Positions 9,489-17,765 of a stretch of 64,000 bases of DNA are shown piece by piece. The first letter of the stretch is position 1. Every line of letters begins with the position of its first letter. A program made the translations under genes and the position numbers. This stretch comes from Paractinoplanes polyasparticus (GTDB taxonomy: Bacteria > Actinomycetota > Actinomycetes > Mycobacteriales > Micromonosporaceae): assembly GCF_019710575.1 (NCBI RefSeq), contig NZ_JAHWFK010000005.1, forward strand, positions 124,001 through 188,000, read 5' to 3'. The notes under the pieces were generated by a model, which worked only from the letters and a program-made list of their open reading frames with translations, was not told the origin of the DNA and did not search any database.

Positions 9489-9948
9489 CGTCGAGCGCCC
9501 ACCGCTGCCGGCCGCCCGGAACGACGGAGACGGTCACTCTTCCGGCCGCCAGAGCCTCGTCCTGAATGCCCGTCTGCTCGCCGTCACAGTGCGGTGACAT
9601 GGAGGCCGCACCCCCGCCGGCGCCGCGATAGCTGACGGTGATGACGCCGCCGCCGACACACATGACGGTGATGCTCAGCGACCCCTTGTCGCCGGCCTTT
9701 CCCAGCGTCGCCTTCCACGAACCGGTGCGGTCGTCGAGATGCGCGAGGGTACGGCCGGAGTCCTCACGCGGAAACGACGGCCGCGTCACCGGCGTGGGCG
9801 AACTGGATGCGGAGACCTCAGGGGACGACAGCGAAGCCGATGCCGGCGGCGGACCCTCCGGGGCTTCGTCCGCGCTGCAGGCGGAGAGGAAGGCGGGAAC
9901 GAGGGCGAGCGCCACCAGAGGACGTCCGCTCCGGAAGATCGTGGGCAT
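9463..9948 (-). CDS. Putative lipoprotein, function unknown
   Basis: The 161-aa protein has a short basic N-terminus, a hydrophobic stretch and a lipobox LSAC, so it should be exported and lipid-anchored at Cys24. A Ser/Pro/Ala-rich linker (about 25-60) precedes a small domain of about 95 aa with paired cysteines (MCVGGG and SPHCDG), probably a disulfide-linked beta structure. I recognise no catalytic motif. Its 3' end overlaps the last bases of the qcrB remnant. It appears monocistronic. Confidence 0.7.
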   Translation of the reverse strand: MPTIFRSGRPLVALALVPAFLSACSADEAPEGPPPASASLSSPEVSASSSPTPVTRPSFPREDSGRTLAHLDDRTGSWKATLGKAGDKGSLSITVMCVGGGVITVSYRGAGGGAASMSPHCDGEQTGIQDEALAAGRVTVSVVPGGRQRWALDVTRDPRGD

Positions 9949-10018
9949 GCGTCCTTTATATGCGCCGTCACACGAGCCGGGCGCCCGCCGCGGCCCGCAC
10001 CCCCGCCGGGCGGGTTGC

Positions 10019-11254
10019 TCAGCGACTGATCGGCGCCAGGCGGGCCAGCTGGGTGACGTGGGCCGGGGTCAGCTCCTGCAGGCTGTGGGCGCCGAGCAGC
10101 TTCATGGTGCGGACGATCTGCTCGGTGAGGATCTGGATGGCCCGGTCGACGCCGGGGCGTCCGCCGGCCATCAGGCCGTACAGGTAGGCCCGGCCGATCA
10201 GGGTGAACCGGGCGCCCAGGGCGATGCAGGCGACGATGTCGGCGCCGTTCATGATGCCGGTGTCGACGGTGATCTCGACGTCGGCGCCGACCTCGCGCAC
10301 GACCCGGGGCAGCAGGTGGAACGGGATCGGCGCGCGGTCGAGCTGGCGGCCGCCGTGGTTGGAGAGCACGATGCCGTCGACCCCCAGGCCGGCCAGCTTC
10401 TTCGCGTCCTCCACCGTCTGCACGCCCTTGACCGCCAGCTTGCCGGGCCACATCTCGCGGATGATCCGCAGGTCCTCGTAGCTGATGGTCGGGTCCATGG
10501 CCGCGTCGAGCAGCTCGCCGACCGTGCCGCCGGTGGCCGACAGCGAGGCGAACTCGAGCTTCGGGGTGGTCAGGAAGTCGTACCACCACCACGGGCGCGG
10601 CACCGCGTTGGCGATGGTGCGCAGGCCCAGCTGGGGCGGGATGGAGAAGCCGTTGCGCTTGTCGCGCAGCCGGGCCCCGGCCACCGGGGTGTCGACCGTG
10701 AAGAACAGCGTGTCGAAGCCGGCCTTGGCGGCCCGCTCGACCAGGGCGTACGAGATCTCGCGCTGCTTCATCACGTAGAGCTGGAACCAGTTGCGGCCGG
10801 CCGGATTCACCTCCTTGACCGTCTCGATGCTGGTGGTGCCCAGCGTGGAGAGGCAGAACGGGATGCCCGCGGCGGCCGCCGCGCCGGCGCCGGCCGTCTC
10901 GCCCTCGGTCTGCATGAGGCGGGTGAACCCGGTCGGCGCGATGCCGAACGGCAGCGCCGAGGGACCGCCGGACACGGTGGTCGACGTGTCGACGTTCGCG
11001 ACGTCCCGCAGCACCGACGGGTGGAACTCGACGTCCTGGAAGGCCTGCCGGGCCCGCGCCAGCGACAGCTCACCCTCGGCGGCGCCGTCGGTGTAGTCGA
11101 AAGCGGCCCGGGGCGTGCGGCGCTTGGCGATCAGCCGCAGGTCCTCGATCGTCAGCGCGGCTTCCAGACGCCGCCTGCGGCCGTTGAGCTGGGGCCTCTT
11201 GAACTGCATGAGCTCGAGGATTTCGGCGGGCTTGGGTACCTGACGCTGGACCAC
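10019..11254 (-). CDS. FMN-dependent alpha-hydroxy-acid oxidase/dehydrogenase (LldD family)
   Basis: This 411-aa (S)-2-hydroxy-acid oxidizing flavoprotein starts at GTG 11254. The N-terminal strand [17 protein letters not shown] is typical of the family, the substrate/FMN region reads [12 protein letters not shown], and the active-site His and Arg lie in [16 protein letters not shown] phosphate-binding residues occur in [19 protein letters not shown]. It would oxidise a 2-hydroxy acid such as L-lactate to the 2-oxo acid. Whether it uses oxygen, a quinone or another acceptor cannot be read from the sequence, and no mycofactocin genes are nearby. The MmyB-type regulator starts upstream on the same strand, 25 bp away, so the two may be co-transcribed. 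Confidence 0.85.
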   Translation of the reverse strand: MVQRQVPKPAEILELMQFKRPQLNGRRRRLEAALTIEDLRLIAKRRTPRAAFDYTDGAAEGELSLARARQAFQDVEFHPSVLRDVANVDTSTTVSGGPSALPFGIAPTGFTRLMQTEGETAGAGAAAAAGIPFCLSTLGTTSIETVKEVNPAGRNWFQLYVMKQREISYALVERAAKAGFDTLFFTVDTPVAGARLRDKRNGFSIPPQLGLRTIANAVPRPWWWYDFLTTPKLEFASLSATGGTVGELLDAAMDPTISYEDLRIIREMWPGKLAVKGVQTVEDAKKLAGLGVDGIVLSNHGGRQLDRAPIPFHLLPRVVREVGADVEITVDTGIMNGADIVACIALGARFTLIGRAYLYGLMAGGRPGVDRAIQILTEQIVRTMKLLGAHSLQELTPAHVTQLARLAPISR

Positions 11255-11279
11255 GCCGCCAGCGTACGGCGAAAAATCC

Positions 11280-12101
11280 TCACTCGTCCAAGGTGACCGC
11301 GATGCTGCCCAGCAGATCGAGCGCCTGCGACGACGGGCTGCCCGGCTCGGCGTGATAGACGACCAGCACCTGACCCTCCGACCCGAGCACGGCCAGCTTC
11401 TCGTGGCGCAGTTCGAGCGGCCCGACCTGGGGATGCACCAGCTTGCTGACTCCGCCCGTACGGCGGCGGACGTCATGCTTGGCCCACAGCTGCCGGAAGT
11501 GGTCGCTCTGCACCGACAGCTCGCCGACCAGCGCCATGAGCCGGGGATCGGTGCTGTCGCGCACCGACACCGCGCGCAGTCCGGCCACCGCCTCGCGGGT
11601 GGCACGGTCCCAGTCCGCTCGTAGCTGCCGCTCGGCCGGGTCGAGGAACAGCGCGCGCAGCAGGTTCGCGCCCGGCCGATGGTGGGGCGACAGCGCGCGG
11701 CCGAGCAGATTGGCCCCGAGCACCCGATAGAACTCGTCCTGCACGAAGGCGGGCATGGGCAGCTGGTCGAGCAGCAGGCGGGTGCCGGTGGCGAGCCGCT
11801 GCGGACGGCGGGCGCGCCGGGCAGGCGTCGGGGCGCCCAGGGCGTGCAGGTAGGCGGCGCTGTCCGCGTCCAGTTTCAGGGCCCGGGCCAAGGCGTTGAG
11901 CACCTGCGGGGACGGGTGCCGGTCGCGGCCCTGTTCGAGCCGCAGATAATAGTCGGCGCTGATCCCGGCCAGCAGCGCCAGTTCCTCGCGGCGCAGGCCG
12001 GCCACCTTGCGCCGGCTGCCCGGGGGCAGGCCGACGTCCTCGGGCCGGATCGTCTCGCGGCGTGCCCGCAGATACGGGCCCAGACCTTCAGCAGCGCTCA
12101 C
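11280..12101 (-). CDS. MmyB/XRE-family transcriptional regulator
   Basis: The 273-aa regulator has an N-terminal XRE helix-turn-helix (about 10-85: [25 protein letters not shown]). Its C-terminal MmyB-like PAS-type ligand-binding domain has the usual [26 protein letters not shown] and [14 protein letters not shown] segments. Members of this family, common in actinomycetes, often sit divergent to a short-chain dehydrogenase that they control. Here the SDR gene starts 102 bp away on the other strand. The ligand is unknown; fatty acid-like ligands are known for MmyB. Confidence 0.87.
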   Translation of the reverse strand: MSAAEGLGPYLRARRETIRPEDVGLPPGSRRKVAGLRREELALLAGISADYYLRLEQGRDRHPSPQVLNALARALKLDADSAAYLHALGAPTPARRARRPQRLATGTRLLLDQLPMPAFVQDEFYRVLGANLLGRALSPHHRPGANLLRALFLDPAERQLRADWDRATREAVAGLRAVSVRDSTDPRLMALVGELSVQSDHFRQLWAKHDVRRRTGGVSKLVHPQVGPLELRHEKLAVLGSEGQVLVVYHAEPGSPSSQALDLLGSIAVTLDE

Positions 12102-12203
12102 CCTTTCACCGTACGGAGAGAGGGCGGCCGGAAGGTGGTCCCGGCAACCCCAGGATCAGCGGGACGCACCGAAGCGGCGCCGAACGGTCGCATTCTCCAA
12201 GCC

Positions 12204-13133
12204 ATGGACATCATCACCACTCCCTTCGACGCTTCCGCCACCGCCGATCAGGTCAGCGAGGACGCCGACCTCGCCGGCAAACGTGCGATCGTCACCGGCG
12301 GCGCCTCCGGCATCGGCGTCGAGACCGCGCGCACCCTGGCCCGCCGGGGCGCGGCCGTCACCCTCGCGGTCCGTGACCGGGCCCGCGGCGAGCTGGTCGC
12401 GGCCGAGATCGTCGCGTCCACCGGCAACCCGCGGGTCGAGGTCCGGCCGCTGGAACTGACCGACCGGGCCTCGGTCGCCGCCTTCGTCGCGGCCTGGACC
12501 GGACCGTTGCACCTGCTGATCAACAATGCCGGGGTCATGGCCATCCAGGAGCGCCGGCTCGACCCGTACGGCTGGGAAGCGCAGTTCGCCACCAACCACC
12601 TGGGACATTTCGCGCTCACCGTGGGTCTGCGCCCGGCGCTGGCGGCGGCCGGCGGGGCCCGCGTGGTGTCGCTGAGCTCGTCCGGCCATCTGTTCTCACC
12701 GGTCGTCTTCGACGACATCAACTTCAACTTCCGCCCGTACGATCCGGTGCTGGCGTACGGGCAGTCGAAGACCGCGGTCAACCTGTTCACCGTGGCCGCC
12801 ACCGATCGCTGGCGCGACGACGGCATCACCGCCAACGCGGTCAACCCGGGCGCCATCGCCACCCCGCTGCAACGGCACGTCGGCGGCAAGCTGGCCACCC
12901 CGATCGAGCTGCGGAAGTCCACCGAGCAGGGCGCCTCGACCACGGTGCTCGTGGCCGTTTCGCACCTGCTCGAGGGCATCGGCGGCCGCTACTTCAACGA
13001 CAACCAGGAGGCGTCCGTGGTCGACCACCGCCCCGCCGAGGTGCCCGACCTGGTGGCGAGCGTGGCCGCCTACTCCCTCGACCCGGCCAACGCGGACCGC
13101 CTGTGGACGTTGTCCGCCGCCGCTCTTCGCTGA
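12204..13133 (+). CDS. Short-chain dehydrogenase/reductase
   Basis: This 309-aa SDR shows the cofactor motif VTGGASGIGVETA, INNAGVM, catalytic Ser in VVSLSSSGH and Tyr-x-x-x-Lys in AYGQSKTAV, with NPGAIATPL after it. The size and the sequence around NFNFRPYDPVLAYGQSK place it with the WW-domain-oxidoreductase/retinol-dehydrogenase-like SDRs frequent in actinomycetes. It is divergent from the MmyB regulator, which is its likely controller. The substrate is unknown. ATG at 12204 was chosen because homologues begin with a short leader before the ADLAGKRAIVTGG strand; no strong ribosome site is visible. Confidence 0.87.
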   Translation: MDIITTPFDASATADQVSEDADLAGKRAIVTGGASGIGVETARTLARRGAAVTLAVRDRARGELVAAEIVASTGNPRVEVRPLELTDRASVAAFVAAWTGPLHLLINNAGVMAIQERRLDPYGWEAQFATNHLGHFALTVGLRPALAAAGGARVVSLSSSGHLFSPVVFDDINFNFRPYDPVLAYGQSKTAVNLFTVAATDRWRDDGITANAVNPGAIATPLQRHVGGKLATPIELRKSTEQGASTTVLVAVSHLLEGIGGRYFNDNQEASVVDHRPAEVPDLVASVAAYSLDPANADRLWTLSAAALR

Positions 13134-13143
13134 ATGTGCGAGC

Positions 13144-13893
13144 ATGACCGCCATGTCGGGCCGACGGGATATCCGCCTCTGGAACAGTGCCGCCGGCCAG
13201 TACGCCGAGCACGTGAACGGAACCAGCGACTCGTTCTATCGGCGGCTCGCCCCCTTCCTGTGGCAGGCCTTGGGCGACGTCAGCGGCCGGTCCGTGCTGG
13301 ATCTCGGCTGCGGCCACGGGTGGCTCGGCGAGCAGCTCCGCTCGGCGGGCGCCGTCGTGACCGGCATCGACGGCAGCACGGCGCTGCTCGAACGGGCCGC
13401 CGGCGCCTTTCCGGACATCACCTTCGTCGCGCACGACCTGACGGCCGGCCTTCCGCGTCCGCTGACGCAGTATCACGCCGTGGTCGCGCACATGGTGCTG
13501 ATGGACCTTCCCGACCTCGATCAGCTCGTCCGCGACGTGCGTGACTCGTTGACTCCGCAGGGATCCTTCACGTTCTCGATCCTGCACCCGAGCTTCTTCG
13601 CCCAGGAGCCGGTCGACGACGGGGAGCGGTACCGAAAGGTCACCGGCTACCTGCGTCACGAGCAGCGCTGGATCACGACCTTCGGCGGCCATCAGCACTA
13701 CCACCGTCCGCTCTCGTGGTACGTGGATCTGCTCGTCAGCAACGGGTTCGTCGTCACCGGCCTGCACGAGCCGCCGACGCTGCCCCACCACACCCGGCCC
13801 GAATCCGAGTGGACCGACTACGAACGCTGGTTCGCGACCATCCCCACCATGCTGGCCCTGACCTGCCGGCCCGCGCCGGCTTCGGCCGTCTGA
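13144..13893 (+). CDS. Class I SAM-dependent methyltransferase
   Basis: The 249-aa protein has motif I VLDLGCGHGWLGEQL, the acidic end of strand 2 in VTGIDGSTALLERA, and HMVLMDLPDLDQ as the post-motif strand 4 region. It is similar to UbiE/type-11 methyltransferases. An ATG at 13153 is an alternative start. It follows the SDR by 10 bp on the same strand and could be co-transcribed with it. Its stop abuts the convergent TetR gene without a gap. The acceptor is unknown. Confidence 0.83.
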   Translation: MTAMSGRRDIRLWNSAAGQYAEHVNGTSDSFYRRLAPFLWQALGDVSGRSVLDLGCGHGWLGEQLRSAGAVVTGIDGSTALLERAAGAFPDITFVAHDLTAGLPRPLTQYHAVVAHMVLMDLPDLDQLVRDVRDSLTPQGSFTFSILHPSFFAQEPVDDGERYRKVTGYLRHEQRWITTFGGHQHYHRPLSWYVDLLVSNGFVVTGLHEPPTLPHHTRPESEWTDYERWFATIPTMLALTCRPAPASAV

Positions 13894-14487
13894 TCAGCCC
13901 CGCGGCACCCCGCGTCCGCGCACAAGCGGGAGGAACAGCTCGTCGACGATGTCGACCAGCGTCCGGTCGGGGACGGTGGGGATGCCACGCGTCGCGTACT
14001 CGGCTCGCAGCAGCATCATCGGCATCGCGGCGACCAGCGGGTGGACGGCGGCGGCCGGCGCCTCGCCGCGTGCGACTGCTCGTTCGAGCATCGTCAGCCA
14101 TGCCCGGTCCATCGTGTCGGCGCCTGAGCGTTCGCGCATGAGATCGAGCAATTCCGGTTCGTCGGCTGCAGCCGCCAGCAGGCTGCGCAGGACGGCGCCG
14201 TACGGGGAGGACCACGTCTCGTTGGCCGCGCGCAACATCTCGAGGGCGTCCCCGCGCAGCGTGCCCGTGTCGGGGTCGGGCATGGCGGCGTCGGTCAGGT
14301 GGCGGTAGGCGGCGATGCCCAGCGCCGCCCGATGCGGCCACCGGCGGTAGATGGCGTTCTTGTTGGTGCCGGCCCGGACAGCCACCTTGTCCATGGTCAG
14401 GCCGGCGTAACCGGATTCGCGCAATTCCTCGGCCGCCGCGCGCAGGATCGCCTGTTCCAGTTCCTCGCCTCGCCGTCGCGCGCCCAT
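13894..14487 (-). CDS. TetR-family transcriptional repressor
   Basis: The 197-aa protein has an N-terminal TetR helix-turn-helix (about 10-57: ILRAAAEELRESGYAGLTMDKVAVRAGTNK in two stretches, then AIYRRWPHRAALG) and a C-terminal domain resembling TetR_C_16/33 types. Its start lies 6 bp from a perfect 23-bp inverted repeat that also covers the upstream region of the divergent gene, so it probably represses itself and that gene. No Shine-Dalgarno is seen before its ATG. TATAAC, 2 bp before the ATG, resembles a -10 element, hinting at a leaderless or very short 5' end. Confidence 0.88.
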   Translation of the reverse strand: MGARRRGEELEQAILRAAAEELRESGYAGLTMDKVAVRAGTNKNAIYRRWPHRAALGIAAYRHLTDAAMPDPDTGTLRGDALEMLRAANETWSSPYGAVLRSLLAAAADEPELLDLMRERSGADTMDRAWLTMLERAVARGEAPAAAVHPLVAAMPMMLLRAEYATRGIPTVPDRTLVDIVDELFLPLVRGRGVPRG

Positions 14488-14492
14488 GCGTT

Positions 14493-14515
14493 ATAGGGTA
14501 CGCGACGTACCCTAT
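14493..14515. promoter_or_regulatory. Perfect inverted-repeat operator for the TetR regulator
   Basis: Two 10-bp arms, ATAGGGTACG and CGTACCCTAT, are exact reverse complements around a CGA centre. The site ends 16 bp before the ATG of the downstream gene, just ahead of its GGAGGAGGG ribosome site, and begins 6 bp from the tetR start. Size and symmetry fit a TetR dimer site. Confidence 0.88.
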
Positions 14516-14531
14516 GGAGGAGGGAAGGCCC

Positions 14532-15530
14532 ATGCGCGTCTTCGGCTTGAACTACGACACCGGCTTCGTGAGCGCCGGATCCACGACCCACGAGCCGTTC
14601 GACGCCGAGACGGTGCGGCGCGACCTCCACGTCATCCGCGACGAACTGCACTGCGACGCCGTACGGATCACCGGCGGCGTGCAGGACAGAATCGAACTCG
14701 CCGCACGCTACGCCGCCGAAGCCGGCCTGGAGGTCTGGTACTGCCCGTTCACCAACGGCCTCGACCGCGAAGGCCTGCGCGCGTTCGTGCTGGACGGCGC
14801 CGAACGAGCCGAGCGCCTGCGCCGCGGCGGCGCCTCGGTCGTCTACCTGACGGGTTCCGAGATCTCGCTGTTCACCGACGGCTTCCTGCCGGGACGGGAC
14901 CTACCCGAACGCATGGCGCTGTTCACCGACCCGATGCGCATGCGCGAGGCCGTGCCCGCCGCACGAGCCGCCGTACGTGACTTCTTCGCCGAGCTGGTGC
15001 CCGCCGTGCGGAAACGCTTCGGCGGCCCGATCAGCTACGCCTCGATCCCGCTGGAGGACGTCGACTGGGCGTTGTTCGACATCATCGCCAGCGACGCCGG
15101 CTACCGCGACGCGAGCAACGCCGCCACGTTCCCCCAGACCCTGGCCACAGCGGTGAGCCAGGGCAAGCCGTACGCCGTGACCGAATTCGGCTGCTGCACC
15201 TTCCACGGCGCACCCGGAGTAGCCGGCGCAGCCGAACCGGTCAGCTACGACAACAACGGCCGTGCAGCGAAGCTCAACGCCGACCTTTCGCGCGACGAGG
15301 AGGGCCAGGCCCGCTACATCCTGAACCTGGTGCGCGACTACGAGGCGGGCGGCGTGGAAGCGGCCTTCGTCTACACGTTCGCCAACCGCCACCTGCCCAC
15401 CACCGACGACCCGGACCACGACTACGACCTGGCCGCCCGAGGCATCGTCCGCGTACAGCCGGACGGTTCATGGACCCCGAAGGCCGCCTTCCACGCCCTG
15501 GCCGACTACGGCCGCCATCGAGCCGCCTGA
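14532..15530 (+). CDS. TIM-barrel glycosidase-like protein controlled by TetR
   Basis: The 332-aa protein starts at ATG 14532 behind a strong GGAGGAGGG. It reads like a glycoside-hydrolase-type TIM barrel. The first strand is MRVFGLNYDTGF, followed by DAVRITGG, VWYCPFTNG and VYLTGSEISLF. A putative catalytic Glu lies in YAVTEFGCCTF, and FVYTFANRH near the end may be the last strand. Similar actinomycete proteins are sometimes labelled abortive infection protein, but nothing seen here supports that role. No signal peptide is visible, so it is probably cytoplasmic. The operator immediately upstream implies induction by a small molecule that binds the TetR protein. Confidence 0.6.
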   Translation: MRVFGLNYDTGFVSAGSTTHEPFDAETVRRDLHVIRDELHCDAVRITGGVQDRIELAARYAAEAGLEVWYCPFTNGLDREGLRAFVLDGAERAERLRRGGASVVYLTGSEISLFTDGFLPGRDLPERMALFTDPMRMREAVPAARAAVRDFFAELVPAVRKRFGGPISYASIPLEDVDWALFDIIASDAGYRDASNAATFPQTLATAVSQGKPYAVTEFGCCTFHGAPGVAGAAEPVSYDNNGRAAKLNADLSRDEEGQARYILNLVRDYEAGGVEAAFVYTFANRHLPTTDDPDHDYDLAARGIVRVQPDGSWTPKAAFHALADYGRHRAA

Positions 15531-15645
15531 CCGTTACACGGTCTCCCTGCGGCCCGGTCAGCGGCTCGAACGCTGGGCGATGCACGGCTTCCGGGTCACT
15601 CAACCGGTTGCGGCGGCACCGTCTCCGACCTGCCACATCTCATAG

Positions 15646-16381
15646 TTGCCGCATTCGGCCGTGGCCTCGGCCGTCGCCCGAGCCGCGGTGAGGAAGTCGT
15701 CGACCAGCGGGCGAGGTGCGCGATGGCGCTACCGCCGGAAAGCCGCTGGTCGCGGCGCGGAGCATCGGCTCACCCGGGCAGGGATTCCTGGGCCGGACGG
15801 CCACCGAGGAGGATCCGGCTCTTCCCAGCAGCGACGAGCACAAGGGCACCCTACGGGCTCGTAACGTCGGGGAATCCACCGTGATCGGCCTCGCCGAGCG
15901 GGGAGTGCGGTCGTCGGTCGTGCGGATCGCCAACATCGCGCACGACACGACCGATCGTGCCGGCTTCCTCCCGGCGCTGATCGCGCTCGCGAAGGAGAAG
16001 GGCTTCATCGGCTACCCGGCAGACGGCGCCAACCGGTGGAACGCCGTGCATGCCCGCGACCTCGCCTCCTTGTTCCGCCTGGCGCTGGAGAAGGGGCCGG
16101 CCGGCAGATACTGGCACGCGATTGACGACGGGGGCATCCCGTTCCGCGAGATCGCCGAGGCCATCGGCAGCCGGCTGGGCCTGCCCGCCGTGAGCGTTCC
16201 CGTCGACGAACTGGTGCTGCCGGGATACTTCGGGTTCCTCGCGAACATCGTCACGCAGAGCTATCCGGCGTCCAACCTCATCACCCGCCGGACCCTCGGC
16301 TGGGAACCCGTTCAGCCCCGCCTGCTCGACGATCTGGACAACGGTCACTACTTCCCCGCAGCAGACGCCGAGGGTCGTTGA
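15646..16381 (+). pseudogene. NAD-dependent epimerase/SDR remnant lacking the cofactor-binding end
   Basis: An open frame from 15716 encodes only the C-terminal two-thirds of an atypical SDR/NAD-dependent epimerase. GKPLVAARSIGSPG resembles the usual central strand, and GVRSSVVRIANIAHD, YPADGANRWNAVHARDLA and FREIAEAIGSRLGLP are diagnostic blocks. The N-terminal Rossmann TGxxGxxG half (about 100 aa) is absent. Short matching stretches before 15716 lie in another frame. The region between the central strand and GVRSSVV also looks eroded. It has no convincing ribosome site and is probably a pseudogene. Confidence 0.72.
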
Positions 16382-16424
16382 ACCGCCTTAGCTCCGACGG
16401 TTCCGGGCCGAACAGAAAGGGGAG

Positions 16425-17765
16425 GTGTTCGCGGAGGTGATGGTCCGGATGGTTCCGCAACAGGTCGGGGACTGGGTGCTGCACGAACTGCCCCGGCTCA
16501 ACGAGGCGATTCTGCAGGATCACGCGCCGCTCGAGGTACTGGTCACCGAGTCACGCCAGCACGTCCTGCACCATCTGCCCGATGTGAACCGGCTGACGCC
16601 GGTGGAGGCTCAGCGGCTCGTGGTGCATCTGGGGTTTGTCGGCGCCTCGGTTGCTCGTCACTATCAAGAACGCAGTCCCGGTGGCACGGAGCATCCCGAA
16701 CGCGCGTTCGCCGGGCTGGCCGTCGGCCATGATCGGCTTCCGTTCCGGCGCTATTTCGCGGCCCTGGCGGATCAGACCGGCGCCGGTCACTACGAACGTG
16801 ACAGCTACGCCTCACTGGTGCGGTGGAATGTCGGCACAGTGCTGGTACGCCGAAGCGGTGAGGTCGTGGCTGAACTACCGGGCGTCTTCGACGACGGGCA
16901 TATCCGCAGCTATACCGGCACGCCCGGTGAGCACCGTTTCTTCCTCCTGGTCAAGCAGGGGGAAGCTATCGAGCTCGCGGTCAATTGCACCCTGCTGCCC
17001 CTCATGCGCGACGACGCCGACCTGACCGGCGAGAATGCCCGTCACCGGGTCCGGGAAGCCACAGTTCTGCTCGGCGCCTTGCGCCGCTTACTCCTCGACT
17101 TCGCGGCGTCGCCGCCGGACCAGACCATGGCCGCCGAGATGTTCATGGACGTGTTCCGGCAGTTCGCCGCGCATTGGACACCGGATGACATCCCACCCAG
17201 CGGCGCTCTGGACCCGGAAGCGCTGAAACGTGACTTCCTGCTGGGAATCGCCGAGCCCGGCTACGACCGGTTGGCCCAGCGGCTGTTCCCGGCGTTGCTC
17301 GAACAGGAACGCGCCGACATCGGCGGCCTGATGTCCGCTCCGACGCTGCCGCAGCGACTGCTCGGCGAGATCGGGTGGGACGAGTCCGCATTGAGACTTT
17401 CCGGCGACGCGGAGCTACGGCGGCTCGTCGCCCGGTATCCGGCGCTGATCGACTGGTACCGGCTGCTCGCCATGCATGCCCAGGTCTCCGGCGCGCACCT
17501 GATGCTGAGCAAGCGTTACCTCTTTCATCCGCAGCGACTGCGCGACCGGGCCGGACTCGGTGACCGGCATCTGGTGTCCAACCGAGCCGGCACCACGGGC
17601 ATGACCGAGTCGTTCCTGGAGCGCCTTACCCGCGCCCGCCAGCGGCACACCCTGGCCGCGCTCCGCCCGGTGTTGACCGCTGATGGCCCGGCAAGGACGC
17701 CCCTCGCGCAAGTAGACCGCCGACGAGCAGAGGCCGCGCCGGTCGTGCTGGAGCTGACCGGATGA
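16425..17765 (+). CDS. Unknown protein, translationally coupled to a hybrid histidine kinase
   Basis: The 446-aa protein begins at GTG 16425 next to AAAGGGGAG; in-frame ATGs at 16440 and 16449 are alternatives. I do not recognise its family. It is soluble and mainly helical at both ends. It has a beta-rich middle (YASLVRWNVGTVLVRR, GEVVAELPGVFDDGHIRSY) and conserved-looking acidic/His segments such as QFAAHWTPDDIPPSGALDP. Its stop overlaps the start of the downstream sensor kinase (ATGA), so the two proteins should be made together. It may be an input or accessory protein for that kinase. Function unknown. Confidence 0.7.
   Translation: MFAEVMVRMVPQQVGDWVLHELPRLNEAILQDHAPLEVLVTESRQHVLHHLPDVNRLTPVEAQRLVVHLGFVGASVARHYQERSPGGTEHPERAFAGLAVGHDRLPFRRYFAALADQTGAGHYERDSYASLVRWNVGTVLVRRSGEVVAELPGVFDDGHIRSYTGTPGEHRFFLLVKQGEAIELAVNCTLLPLMRDDADLTGENARHRVREATVLLGALRRLLLDFAASPPDQTMAAEMFMDVFRQFAAHWTPDDIPPSGALDPEALKRDFLLGIAEPGYDRLAQRLFPALLEQERADIGGLMSAPTLPQRLLGEIGWDESALRLSGDAELRRLVARYPALIDWYRLLAMHAQVSGAHLMLSKRYLFHPQRLRDRAGLGDRHLVSNRAGTTGMTESFLERLTRARQRHTLAALRPVLTADGPARTPLAQVDRRRAEAAPVVLELTG

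Noticed and set aside
14532..15530. Abortive-infection (phage defence) label for the TIM-barrel protein.
   Set aside because: The sequence shows a glycosidase-like barrel and TetR control, and nothing links it to known abortive-infection domains.
16425..17765. PrnB/indoleamine-dioxygenase-like assignment for the gene before the hybrid kinase.
   Set aside because: Only vague similarity of a few segments; known PrnB-like sequences do not match along the length.
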